Notes under the pieces: generated by a model
Told to the model about the DNA's origin: nothing
Seen by the model: only the letters and a program-made list of their open reading frames with translations
The model's database searches: none
Made by a program: the position numbers and the translations under genes
NCBI GenBank assembly: GCA_001798455.1
Contig: MGSI01000003.1
Coordinates: forward strand, 1 to 9,937
DNA length: 9,937 nucleotides
Origin: Deltaproteobacteria bacterium RIFCSPLOWO2_02_FULL_57_26
Lineage (GTDB): Bacteria > Desulfobacterota > Binatia > UBA9968
Reading direction: 5' to 3'
Part shown: in pieces, positions 1-6,702 of the stretch
How positions within the stretch are numbered: position 1 is the stretch's first letter
Layout: every line of letters starts with the position of its first letter

Positions 1-635
1 GTGGCCGCAATCATCGCGTAGCAGTCAATCTTCACTCCCTCGGCCAGCCGCACGTTGTTCCAGATCAGCCTCAAGATGTCGCGTTGCTCCTGCCCCTTCT
101 CGATCACCTTGACCCCGGGGATCAAAATGCCCTCGGAGTGGATATCGTAGGGATCGGAAAAATAGGCGCCCGGGAAGGCTGCGCCGGTGTCCTCCACGTG
201 GGCGCGGGCCAGAGTCCAGAAGGCCACCTTACCGTGGTGGAAGATGGGGCGGAAAAAGCCCCAGTCGGGCGGGTGGCAGGAGTAGCCGTTGTAGGGATCG
301 TTGGCCAGAAAGACATCGCCAGGGTAAACATTGTCGCAGTACTCGTTCAGAATGAACCTGACCGAGAACTTCCCCCCGACAAACTGGGTTGCCAGGCCCA
401 CCGGGATGGCCACGGTCCGTCCCTCGCCGTCCCAGATACCGACCGAGATGTCTTTGAGCTGGGAGATCAGGTAGCTCTGGGAGGTGCGCTCGATGACACG
501 GCGCATCTCCCGGCAGATGCGCTGCAGGCCGTGCCATACGGTCGATAAGGTCAGGGGATCTACCTCCGTCGCGACGGCGATAGGTTCTCGAGACCGCAGC
601 GGCGCGGTCAGCTTATCGATCAGCATGTCATCCAT
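1..635 (-). CDS. hyuB: Hydantoinase B/oxoprolinase family protein, copy 2 (N-terminal part, cut by window edge)
   Basis: Only the first 211 codons are in the window; the gene continues past the left edge. HyuB proteins pair with HyuA in ATP-dependent ring opening of hydantoins or 5-oxoproline, or in ATP-dependent ketone carboxylation. The start is ATG at 635, with AAGGAG 8 nt upstream inside the end of hyuA, whose stop codon is 4 nt away, so the two genes are probably translationally coupled. From residue 26 (VDPLTLSTVWHGLQR) it matches hyuB copy 1, with about 19 differences in some 186 residues by eye. It keeps NDPYNGYSCHPPDW and ARAHVEDTG, the likely metal-site His/Asp motifs. The first 25 residues are unlike copy 1 and form a longer leader with no signal-peptide or membrane character. 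Family assignment is secure; substrate is unknown. Confidence 0.93.
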   Translation of the reverse strand, partial: MDDMLIDKLTAPLRSREPIAVATEVDPLTLSTVWHGLQRICREMRRVIERTSQSYLISQLKDISVGIWDGEGRTVAIPVGLATQFVGGKFSVRFILNEYCDNVYPGDVFLANDPYNGYSCHPPDWGFFRPIFHHGKVAFWTLARAHVEDTGAAFPGAYFSDPYDIHSEGILIPGVKVIEKGQEQRDILRLIWNNVRLAEGVKIDCYAMIAA

Positions 636-639
636 GGTC

Positions 640-2706
640 TTAGCTCCTTTTCAATAAGTAGGTTCCGGAAGCGTCCACGGCGCACGTGAAGCTCGGCGGG
701 ACCACCACTGTAGTCGCCTTCTCCTCTATGATTGCCGGGCCGGGAACGACATTTCCAGCGAGGAGTCGTTCGCCGTCGTAGCAGGACGTCTCGACCCAAT
801 CTTTGCCGAATAGACAGCGCCTCTTGCGCTTCAGCGCCGCTTTGGGGTTGGCTTCCCCCTTGGCGATCGGGATCATTTTCAGGTCGAGCCGCCGAGCGGC
901 CGTGGCCCTAAGCCAAAAGGTCAGAAACTCGACCTGGCGAAAAGGCAATTCAAAAGTGTAGAGCTCTTTGTGCCGCGCATGGAATGCCTTGAGCACCTCC
1001 TCGAGATCGCCCGGTGATTTGAGCGCGCTCGGCAGCGGGACCTCGATCTCGTGGAACTGTCCGGCGTAGCGTATCTGGGCCGTTCGGGTAAAGACGAGAT
1101 CCTCGGCCTGGATATGACCCTCCTTGAAGTCGGCGATCGCTTGCTGGGCGAGTTCCCGATATAGACTTTCGATCGCCTTTAAGTCCACCTTGTCGGCTCT
1201 GAGGATGTGTGTCCGAGAGTATTCCCGCCCTATGTCCATGGCAAACATCCCGAAAGCGCTGTAGAGGGCCGCGTACTTCGGAATGACCACCACCGGGATC
1301 CTTAGCAGTTCGGCGACGTTGGCGCCGTGCACGGCCCCCGCGCCGCCACCGACGATCAGGGCAAAGTCGCGCAGATCCAGGCCGCGTTTGGTGGAGAGTT
1401 CGATGACTTGATCGGCCATCAGCGAGTTGACGCTCTGGAAGATCGCCTGGGCGGCATCGGTCTCGCTCATCCTGAGGGGCTCGGAGACGCGCCGGATTGC
1501 TTCCCGCGATCTCTCCGCGTCAAGCGGAATCTCGCCGCCAAGGAAGTAATCCGTTGGGACGTAGCCGAGCAGCACATCGGCGTCCGTAACCGTGGGTCTA
1601 TCGCCGCCCCGGCCGTAGCAGGCCGGGCCCGGCACTGCGCCCGCGCTTTGCGGCCCGACCCGCAGCAGCCCCAGTGAATCGATCCATGCCAGGCTACCGC
1701 CGCCGGCGCCGATTGAGTGGATATCGACCATCTTGATGGCTACTCGCTCGTCGCCCACCCAGCTCTCAGTCGTCGTGGGAATCTCGCCTTTCCGAATCAG
1801 AGACACGTCCAGACTCGTGCCGCCCATATCGATCGAAATCAGGTTATTGTGCCCGGATGAGCTCCCCCATAAGAGCGCCGCGGTGGGCGCCGCCGCCGGT
1901 CCGGAGTTGATCATCGTGACTGCCTGGCGACGCGAGTGGGAGGCGGACTGGACCAGCCCATCGGCACGCACGATGAGGAGGCTTCCTTTAAAGCCCAGCC
2001 CGGCAAGCCGCTTTTCCAGGGCCATAAGATAATCAGAGACAATCGGCCCGATGTAGGCGCTCACCACGGTCGTGCTGAATCGCTCGTACTCTCCCCACAC
2101 AGGCAAGACCTCGTGTGAGGCGGTCACATAGACATTACCGTCGAACCGCTGCCGGCAGATTTCCGCGGCGCGCCGCTCGTTTTCCGGGTTGGCGTAGGAA
2201 TGCAAAAAGCAGACGGCGATGGACTTGACGTTCTCAGCCGCGAACTTGTTCAGGGCCGATTCGGCGCTTGCGGAGTCCAGCGGCGTCTCGATCTCGCCGG
2301 TGAAGAGCGTTCGTTCTCGAACGGGAAGCCTGAGATATCGGGGCACGAGCGGTTTGTACGGGGGAACCCCGAGGTTGTACATGGAAGTGCGGATATTTTT
2401 AAAGCCGCGCCGGATCTCGAGTTCGTCGCGAAAGCCGTCGGTCGTGAGCATCCCGACTTTGGCCCCGCGTTCGGTGAGCAGAGCATTGGTCGCTAAGGTC
2501 GTACCGTGGATGATAAATTCCAGTTCCCCGATAAACTCGCTCAAGATTTTCCGCTCCGCTTTGGCGGCCTTTTCGAGAGAGTCCATGAGACCCGTACTAG
2601 GGTCCTCCGGCGTCGTGGGCGCCTTGAACTGGTTGAGCCGGCCCTGTTTATCCAGGACCAGGCAATCGGTGAAGGTCCCACCGACGTCAATTGCCACTCG
2701 AGTCAT
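640..2706 (-). CDS. hyuA: Hydantoinase A/oxoprolinase (HyuA) family ATP-dependent subunit
   Basis: This 688-residue protein has the usual length for a stand-alone HyuA. It is the actin/Hsp70-fold ATPase subunit that partners HyuB and activates the substrate (hydantoin, oxoproline or ketone) by phosphorylation. The N-terminal phosphate-binding motif is AIDVGGTFTD (5-14). HGTTLATNALLTERGAKVGM (67-86) is the standard Hydant_A_N signature. The second lobe has NSGPAAAP (267-274), SIDMGGTSLDVSLIRKGE (291-308) and GPQSAGAVPGPACYGRGG (351-368) followed by PTVTDADVLLGY. VGGGAGAVHGANVAELL (452-468) is the GGAGPLHA-type loop. QIRYAGQFHEIEVPLP (544-559) is the C-terminal beta domain motif. ATG at 2706 has a strong AAGGAGGT 5 nt upstream, and ubiD ends 17 nt before it. 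It is third in the operon hyuB1-ubiD-hyuA-hyuB2. Hydantoinase versus carboxylase activity cannot be separated by eye. Confidence 0.96.
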   Translation of the reverse strand: MTRVAIDVGGTFTDCLVLDKQGRLNQFKAPTTPEDPSTGLMDSLEKAAKAERKILSEFIGELEFIIHGTTLATNALLTERGAKVGMLTTDGFRDELEIRRGFKNIRTSMYNLGVPPYKPLVPRYLRLPVRERTLFTGEIETPLDSASAESALNKFAAENVKSIAVCFLHSYANPENERRAAEICRQRFDGNVYVTASHEVLPVWGEYERFSTTVVSAYIGPIVSDYLMALEKRLAGLGFKGSLLIVRADGLVQSASHSRRQAVTMINSGPAAAPTAALLWGSSSGHNNLISIDMGGTSLDVSLIRKGEIPTTTESWVGDERVAIKMVDIHSIGAGGGSLAWIDSLGLLRVGPQSAGAVPGPACYGRGGDRPTVTDADVLLGYVPTDYFLGGEIPLDAERSREAIRRVSEPLRMSETDAAQAIFQSVNSLMADQVIELSTKRGLDLRDFALIVGGGAGAVHGANVAELLRIPVVVIPKYAALYSAFGMFAMDIGREYSRTHILRADKVDLKAIESLYRELAQQAIADFKEGHIQAEDLVFTRTAQIRYAGQFHEIEVPLPSALKSPGDLEEVLKAFHARHKELYTFELPFRQVEFLTFWLRATAARRLDLKMIPIAKGEANPKAALKRKRRCLFGKDWVETSCYDGERLLAGNVVPGPAIIEEKATTVVVPPSFTCAVDASGTYLLKRS
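644..649 (-). promoter_or_regulatory. Ribosome binding site of hyuB copy 2, inside the hyuA 3' end
   Basis: On the minus strand AAGGAG lies 8 nt before the ATG at 635 and overlaps the last Lys-Arg-Ser codons of hyuA. It fixes the hyuB copy 2 start and implies that ribosomes finishing hyuA help initiate hyuB. Confidence 0.8.
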
Positions 2707-2711
2707 CGCAT

Positions 2712-2719
2712 ACCTCCTT
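2712..2719 (-). promoter_or_regulatory. Strong ribosome binding site of hyuA
   Basis: The minus strand carries AAGGAGGT, a near-perfect anti-SD match, 5 nt before the hyuA ATG at 2706. It sits in the 17-nt gap after the ubiD stop. An out-of-frame ATG (2711-2709) lies between the site and the real start. This is the strongest SD in the leftward operon, so hyuA may be the best-translated member. Confidence 0.85.
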
Positions 2720-2723
2720 ACCC

Positions 2724-4268
2724 TTATTCCATGATGGAATTCTTGCCCGGCGAGGGCTGCTGATGCGGCTGTTCAAACTTATCGCCTTCCTCTCTTATGG
2801 AGGAAAGATTCGCGCCGCGCCCATCAAATATTGCCGGCCATTTGGCTTGAATCTGTCGCAGGTAGGCGGGGTCGGCTTCCGCCACGCGCGGGAACTCGTC
2901 GATCCACTCGAACGGGCGGCATGCGTCGATAATGGCGCGGGAGTTGTAGGCGTTGCGCCGGTCCCGCACTAAGGGATCGATGGGCCCGCTCCAGCCCTTG
3001 CGCATGATATCGATGTCAGTTGCCGGATCGGATCGGGTGGCCACCGCCCACATGACCTCGTCCATATTCGCGGGATCTATGTCTTCGTCCACGACGATGA
3101 CGTAGCGGTTCAGATAAGCTCCGGTCTGGCACTGCGAGGCGATATACCCTGCCTGGCGCGAATGGCCGCAGTAGCGTTGTTTGATGCTGACGATAATAAT
3201 CATTCTTCCGGCTGCGGACTCGGGCGCCCAGACGCCGCGCACGTCGGGTATGCCGGCTTTAACGAGGGCGTCGTAAATCATCGCTGACTTGAGCACGCTG
3301 CGCATATAGGAGAAGTCGTGCGGGGGCTTGGCCGTAGGCGCCCCGAGCAGGATCGGGTCATTGCGGTGATACACCCTCTCTACCTCCAGCACCGGCACCG
3401 GACCGGGCGTCGCCGAAAAGTAGCCGGTCGCCTCGCCGAACGGTCCCTCTTTCGCCTCGTGCTCAGGCCGGATCCAACCGGCCAGGACGATCTCGGCAAA
3501 AGCGGGCATCGGCAATCCGGTGATCTCTTCCCGGATCACGGGGATCGGCGCGCCGAGGATCGCTCCGCCATAGTTGTACTCGCTGATGCCGGTCGGGACC
3601 TCCAGACCTCCGAGGATTAAGAAGAGCGGGTCATGGCCCAGAGAGGCCAAGATCGGACAACGGCCCTCGCGTGCCCACCACTTCTCGTAGTGCTGACGCC
3701 CATGCTTGCCTTTGGTAATGGCTAAAGAGGCGTTGCTGCCGCCGAGCGTCATCATGCGATAAGCCCCGACGTTGATCCATCCGGTTTCCGGATCCGAGGT
3801 GATGACCGCCGAGCCGGTTCCGATGAAGCGGCCGCCGTCTTCGGCGTGCCAGATGGGCACGGGAAACAATTCCAGGTCGATGTTCGATTCGAGGACATTT
3901 TCAAGCACCGGGCCCTCGCTCACCAGCGTGGGGGGAAATTGGACCGACTGCTGCTCCCAGTGGTTTGGCTTGCCCAGCAGGGCTGCTGTGAAAGCTCGAT
4001 CGTCGAGGTCAGTCGACATTCCCAGCGTCAGCAAGAGACGCCGGCGGCTAGCGGTGGTGGACGTCAGGACCCGGTAGCCGGCGGGGTAATCCTTGATCTT
4101 ATCGAAGAGAAGGGCGGGGGTGGGCTTGAGGCGACAGTTAAGCTCGGAGATCGCCCCGATTTCGAGCTTCCAGTCCGCGCCTTCCACGACCCGGAGCTCG
4201 CCCATCTCGTCTACGGCGCGGATCCAGTCGCGCAGATCGGTCAGATGAGAAGGGGATTTTTTTTGCAT
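2724..4268 (-). CDS. UbiD family prenylated-FMN-dependent decarboxylase
   Basis: About 514 residues from ATG 4268, typical UbiD length. UbiD enzymes (de)carboxylate aromatic or alpha,beta-unsaturated acids using prenylated FMN made by UbiX; no ubiX is in this window. Conserved segments are NVGAYRMMT, TKGKHG, GISEYNYGGAILGAPIPVI, PAFAEIVLAG and EGPFGEATGY. By spacing, residues N166, R171, H189, E230, E274 and E279 fall on the metal and prFMN site (N168, H191, E233) and the Arg-Glu-Glu triad (R173, E277, E282) of A. niger Fdc1, so it should be active. The C-terminal NSRAIIDACRPFEW is also UbiD-like, followed by a non-conserved Gln/Pro-rich tail. An alternative TTG start at 4286, with AGGA 8 nt upstream, would add six residues. 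It lies between hyuB1 and hyuA, which suggests a (de)carboxylation coupled to HyuAB chemistry. Substrate is unknown; symbol ubiD is avoided because ubiquinone synthesis is not implied. Confidence 0.94.
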   Translation of the reverse strand: MQKKSPSHLTDLRDWIRAVDEMGELRVVEGADWKLEIGAISELNCRLKPTPALLFDKIKDYPAGYRVLTSTTASRRRLLLTLGMSTDLDDRAFTAALLGKPNHWEQQSVQFPPTLVSEGPVLENVLESNIDLELFPVPIWHAEDGGRFIGTGSAVITSDPETGWINVGAYRMMTLGGSNASLAITKGKHGRQHYEKWWAREGRCPILASLGHDPLFLILGGLEVPTGISEYNYGGAILGAPIPVIREEITGLPMPAFAEIVLAGWIRPEHEAKEGPFGEATGYFSATPGPVPVLEVERVYHRNDPILLGAPTAKPPHDFSYMRSVLKSAMIYDALVKAGIPDVRGVWAPESAAGRMIIIVSIKQRYCGHSRQAGYIASQCQTGAYLNRYVIVVDEDIDPANMDEVMWAVATRSDPATDIDIMRKGWSGPIDPLVRDRRNAYNSRAIIDACRPFEWIDEFPRVAEADPAYLRQIQAKWPAIFDGRGANLSSIREEGDKFEQPHQQPSPGKNSIME

Positions 4269-4288
4269 GGAACACCTATCAATCAATA

Positions 4289-6052
4289 TTATTTCCTGCC
4301 GCTAGTGCTGGCGCGCAGCGATCGGGTCAGGTCCCAATCGATCTGCCGTGTGGTCGGATCGATCACCACTTTGTAGACCTCGCGCGCCGTCTCAAGGGTC
4401 ACCATCTCGTTGATATAGACATCGTCCCACACGGCCTGGGGGTCGCGCTCCTCGGGCCGTCCCACTCCACCGCCGCCACCGGTGTCTTTAATGATATGAT
4501 CGCCGGCCTTGAGCTGATACAGCCGATGCACCTTGGCCTGAATCATCTCTCCGTCGCGCCGGATGTAGCATTGGTTGGGAGGAGTCGGCTTGCCGCCGAG
4601 AGTCCCGTGGCTGAAGGTGGTCTCGCCCTGGCCGGCGCCGGTGTGCATGGCTACCTCGCCTCCCACATTGACCGCTTCCCAGTGAAATCCTGGCCCGCCC
4701 CGCCACCTGCCGGCGCCGGAGGAGTCCTTGCGAAACTCCCGGCTCACCACCTTCCAGGGATACTTGATTTCCACATCCTCCGTGTTCGGCCGGGCAATCT
4801 GGCCGAGAGAGGCGCTGGACGCGCATCCCTGATAGCCGTCGTAGCCCCAGACCGCGCCTGCGCCGCCCTCGGCGTGGATGCCGGGGAAGACGTAGAGACC
4901 TCCGGTGCGGGGATGGATGCCGTAGATGTACTGTCCGTAGCGCCGTGCCCAACCCGCCGCAGCCCGATTCGGTACGGCCTCCGACATCGCCATCATCACC
5001 GCCTCAAAGATATTGACCCCCATATAGACCGGGGCTCCGCCCATCGGCGCGGGATACTTTGCGTTGACCACCAACCCCTCAGGGGCGATGACCTCGATGG
5101 CTCGCATCGTCCCCTCATTGTGATACTCGGCCAATGCCGGATCGAGAAAAAGAATCGATGAGGCGACCGCATCGCTGTATGTGCTGGGGTAGCTGCAGTT
5201 GACGAAGCCGCGTCGCTGCTTGTCGCTCTTGGAGAAGTCGAGGGTCAGGTGGTCCCCCTTCACCGTCACCTCGCAGCGCACGGTCACAGGCACATCCAGC
5301 TCGTAGCCGTCGTCATCCGTGGAGGACTCCCCGTAGTAAGTTCCGTCCGGCATCTTCTCAATGCAAGCGCGCACGGCGCGCTCGGTGCGCTCCTGCATGA
5401 CAGAAATGCAGTGCTGAACAGTGTCGATCCCGTATTTCTCGATCAGCTCCAAAAGTCGCTGCTCGGCCACCTTGGTCGCCGCAATCATCGCATAACAGTC
5501 AATTCTCACCCCCTCGGAGAGCCGCACGTTGTTCCAGATCAGCCTCAGGACGTCGTGCACCTCCTTTCCCTTCTCAATGACTTTGACTCCCGGGATCAAG
5601 ATACCCTCGGAGTGGATGTCGTAGGGATCGGAGAAGTAGGCGCCGGGAAAAGCCGCTCCGGTGTCCTCCACGTGGGCACGGGCCAGAGTCCAAAAGGCCA
5701 TCTTGTCGCGGTAGAAGATGGGGCGGAAAAAGCCCCAGTCAGGTGCGTGGCAGGAATAACCGTTGTAGGGATCGTTGGCCAAAAAGACATCTCCCGGATA
5801 GACGTTATCGCGGTACTCGTTGAGGATGTAGCGCACGGAAAACTTCCCGCCCACAAACTGGATCGGCAGCCCGACCGGGATGGCCACAGTATTTCCCTCG
5901 CCGTCCCAGATGCCCACGGAGATGTCTTTGAGCTGGGAGATCAAGTAGCTCTGTGATGTTCTCTCGATCACCCGGCGCATCTCTCTGCAGGTCCGCTGCA
6001 AAGCATGCCAAACCGTAGACAAAGTGATGGGATCTAGACCTGTTGTGCTCAT
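4289..6052 (-). CDS. hyuB: Hydantoinase B/oxoprolinase family protein, copy 1 (complete)
   Basis: This complete 587-residue HyuB is the first gene of the leftward operon. DPITLSTVWHALQR (7-20) opens the domain. NDPYNGYSCHAPDW (93-106) replaces the common NDPY-GG-HLPD motif but keeps His102 and Asp105. ARAHVEDTGAAFPGAY (125-140) contributes His127 and Asp130. The His102-Asp105-His127 spacing resembles the metal site described for the acetone carboxylase large subunit, an inference from memory. The C-terminal glycine-rich KDTGGGGGVGRPEERDP (522-538) is the family signature. ATG 6052 is chosen because GGAG lies 6 nt upstream; an in-frame GTG at 6064 would add four residues but lacks an SD and would overlap that GGAG. 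The gene ends 20 nt before the ubiD ATG. A sigma-54-type promoter match lies about 100 nt upstream. It is close to hyuB copies 2 and 3. Confidence 0.95.
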   Translation of the reverse strand: MSTTGLDPITLSTVWHALQRTCREMRRVIERTSQSYLISQLKDISVGIWDGEGNTVAIPVGLPIQFVGGKFSVRYILNEYRDNVYPGDVFLANDPYNGYSCHAPDWGFFRPIFYRDKMAFWTLARAHVEDTGAAFPGAYFSDPYDIHSEGILIPGVKVIEKGKEVHDVLRLIWNNVRLSEGVRIDCYAMIAATKVAEQRLLELIEKYGIDTVQHCISVMQERTERAVRACIEKMPDGTYYGESSTDDDGYELDVPVTVRCEVTVKGDHLTLDFSKSDKQRRGFVNCSYPSTYSDAVASSILFLDPALAEYHNEGTMRAIEVIAPEGLVVNAKYPAPMGGAPVYMGVNIFEAVMMAMSEAVPNRAAAGWARRYGQYIYGIHPRTGGLYVFPGIHAEGGAGAVWGYDGYQGCASSASLGQIARPNTEDVEIKYPWKVVSREFRKDSSGAGRWRGGPGFHWEAVNVGGEVAMHTGAGQGETTFSHGTLGGKPTPPNQCYIRRDGEMIQAKVHRLYQLKAGDHIIKDTGGGGGVGRPEERDPQAVWDDVYINEMVTLETAREVYKVVIDPTTRQIDWDLTRSLRASTSGRK

Positions 6053-6058
6053 CGTTTT

Positions 6059-6062
6059 CTCC
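6059..6062 (-). promoter_or_regulatory. Ribosome binding site deciding the hyuB copy 1 start
   Basis: GGAG on the minus strand lies 6 nt before ATG 6052. It overlaps the alternative GTG codon (6064-6062), which makes GTG an unlikely start. Confidence 0.65.
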
Positions 6063-6160
6063 ACGAGAGTTCAGGCAGCACTTCTTCGATTTGTACGAGC
6101 GGCGTAGTTCCTAGCCACTGATGAGTGTTTTCTAAAAGCTACGGAGCAGATAACAAATCT

Positions 6161-6177
6161 CGCAATCGTCATGCCAG
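6161..6177 (-). promoter_or_regulatory. Candidate sigma-54 (-24/-12) promoter for the hyuB1-ubiD-hyuA-hyuB2 operon
   Basis: Reading the minus strand from 6177 to 6161 gives CTGGCATGACGATTGCG. The sigma-54 consensus is YTGGCACG-N4-TTGCW, so the only mismatches are T for C at the end of the -24 box and G for the final W. The invariant GG (6175-6174) and GC (6163-6162) are exactly 10 nt apart, as RpoN requires. With the C of GC at -12, transcription would start near 6150, giving a leader of roughly 98 nt before ATG 6052. No competing sigma-70 promoter of similar quality was seen in this direction. This is seen by eye, not tested. Confidence 0.62.
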
Positions 6178-6185
6178 TTGTGGCA
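6172..6185. repeat. Small inverted repeat overlapping the -24 element
   Basis: TGCCA-GTTG-TGGCA is a perfect 5-bp inverted repeat with a 4-nt spacer. A second one, AGTTG-TGG-CAACT (6176-6188), is nested over it. It overlaps the -24 half of the proposed sigma-54 promoter, so it could be an operator, but the TGGCA half of the symmetry is largely dictated by the promoter motif itself. Confidence 0.3.
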
Positions 6186-6246
6186 ACTCGGATTTCGTCC
6201 ATTTTCTTCGTTCTGCTGAGACTTGATAAGGAGCTGTTCCTCAAAA

Positions 6247-6287
6247 CAGGAAAAACCGATGGAAAATTCCCAGTTTTCAGAAACCGA
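6247..6287. repeat. Imperfect direct repeat upstream of the sigma-54-like promoter
   Basis: CAGGAAAAACCGA (6247-6259) is repeated imperfectly as CAGAAACCGA (6278-6287), 31 nt apart, roughly three helical turns. TTTTCAG also occurs twice nearby (6274-6280 and 6289-6295). It lies about 97-137 bp upstream of the predicted leftward start site, the distance range at which enhancer-binding activators usually bind. The repeat is short and A-rich and could be chance. Confidence 0.22.
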
Positions 6288-6356
6288 CTTTTCAGCTTCG
6301 CTACAAAGGCCAAGAGTCAGCACAATTTAAGACCACGTTCAGCGGCTTCGTGCGGG

Positions 6357-6372
6357 TGGTATATTAATTGCA
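6357..6372 (+). promoter_or_regulatory. Weaker rightward sigma-54-like element
   Basis: TGGTATATTAATTGCA keeps the invariant GG (6358-6359) and GC (6370-6371) with the required 10-nt spacing and a perfect TTGCA -12 box, but its -24 box is TGGTAT rather than TGGCAC. A start near 6383 would leave an unusually long leader of about 320 nt before the gene at 6703, which weakens the call. Confidence 0.28.
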
Positions 6373-6621
6373 TAACCTTGCTGATTCAAGGGCGGCTAGG
6401 GGCAATCAAAAACCATCCCGCAACGCTACTGTCCAAGTGTTCAAATATTTATTTCATGTAACCGATTTGAATTCGAAGTCTTTTTTTGCCATCCTTCTGC
6501 CAAACCGGGGAAGGGAATGGCATATGAATATCGGACAAAAGGTCTTTGTGCAAGAACCAACCTCAGGTTCCGAAGGTTTATCCTCATCCGGTCGATCCCC
6601 ACACAGGAGTCCTCTGCGGTC

Positions 6622-6650
6622 ATAACATCGTGCTGAGTGGGTCGTATACT
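6622..6650 (+). promoter_or_regulatory. Candidate sigma-70 promoter for the solute-binding-protein gene
   Basis: A -35-like ATAACA (6622-6627, 4 of 6 to TTGACA) and a -10-like TATACT (6645-6650, 5 of 6 to TATAAT) are separated by an ideal 17-nt spacer. Transcription would start near 6657, leaving a leader of about 46 nt before ATG 6703. The position fits well, but one such match is expected by chance in AT-rich sequence. Confidence 0.42.
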
Positions 6651-6702
6651 TCGCGGAACTGATCACGCGAAAAAAACCTCACGAGGAAAGGAGGAATTTC
6701 CC

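Larger units (their letters stand above)
6053..6702. other. Divergent intergenic region between the hyu-ubiD operon and the binding-protein gene
   Basis: About 650 bp without a convincing gene, visibly more AT-rich than the flanks. It holds promoter candidates in both directions (6161-6177 minus, 6357-6372 plus, 6622-6650 plus), a small inverted repeat (6172-6185) and an imperfect direct repeat (6247-6287). The arrangement suits a control region where an enhancer-binding activator could serve both transcription units. No regulator gene is in the window. Short reading frames here have no recognisable family features. Confidence 0.7.

Noticed and set aside
84..548. Long plus-strand reading frame opposite hyuB copy 2, with a similar one at 5249-5956 opposite copy 1
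   Set aside because: They are antisense shadows of the well-conserved hyuB frame in GC-rich DNA. They resemble each other only because the hyuB genes do, and they show no domain of their own.
6218..6232. IHF-like site (TATCAA-N4-CAG on the minus strand) between promoter and possible enhancer
   Set aside because: The position would suit a sigma-54 system, but the TTR half of the consensus is not matched.
6071..6323. Minus-strand reading frames of 60-80 residues in the intergenic region
   Set aside because: Low-complexity translations without SD sites; they overlap the proposed promoter and repeat elements.
6468..6487. GAATTC palindrome followed by a T-run (6480-6487) as a terminator
   Set aside because: The palindrome has no loop and cannot fold into a useful hairpin, and no plus-strand gene ends just upstream.
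6524..6625. Small plus-strand frame (33 residues, MNIGQKVFVQEPTSG...) with a loose AAGGGA upstream
   Set aside because: Short, with a Ser/Arg-rich end, no recognisable family and a weak start signal; it ends just before the sigma-70-like -10 box. A leader peptide cannot be excluded but is unsupported.
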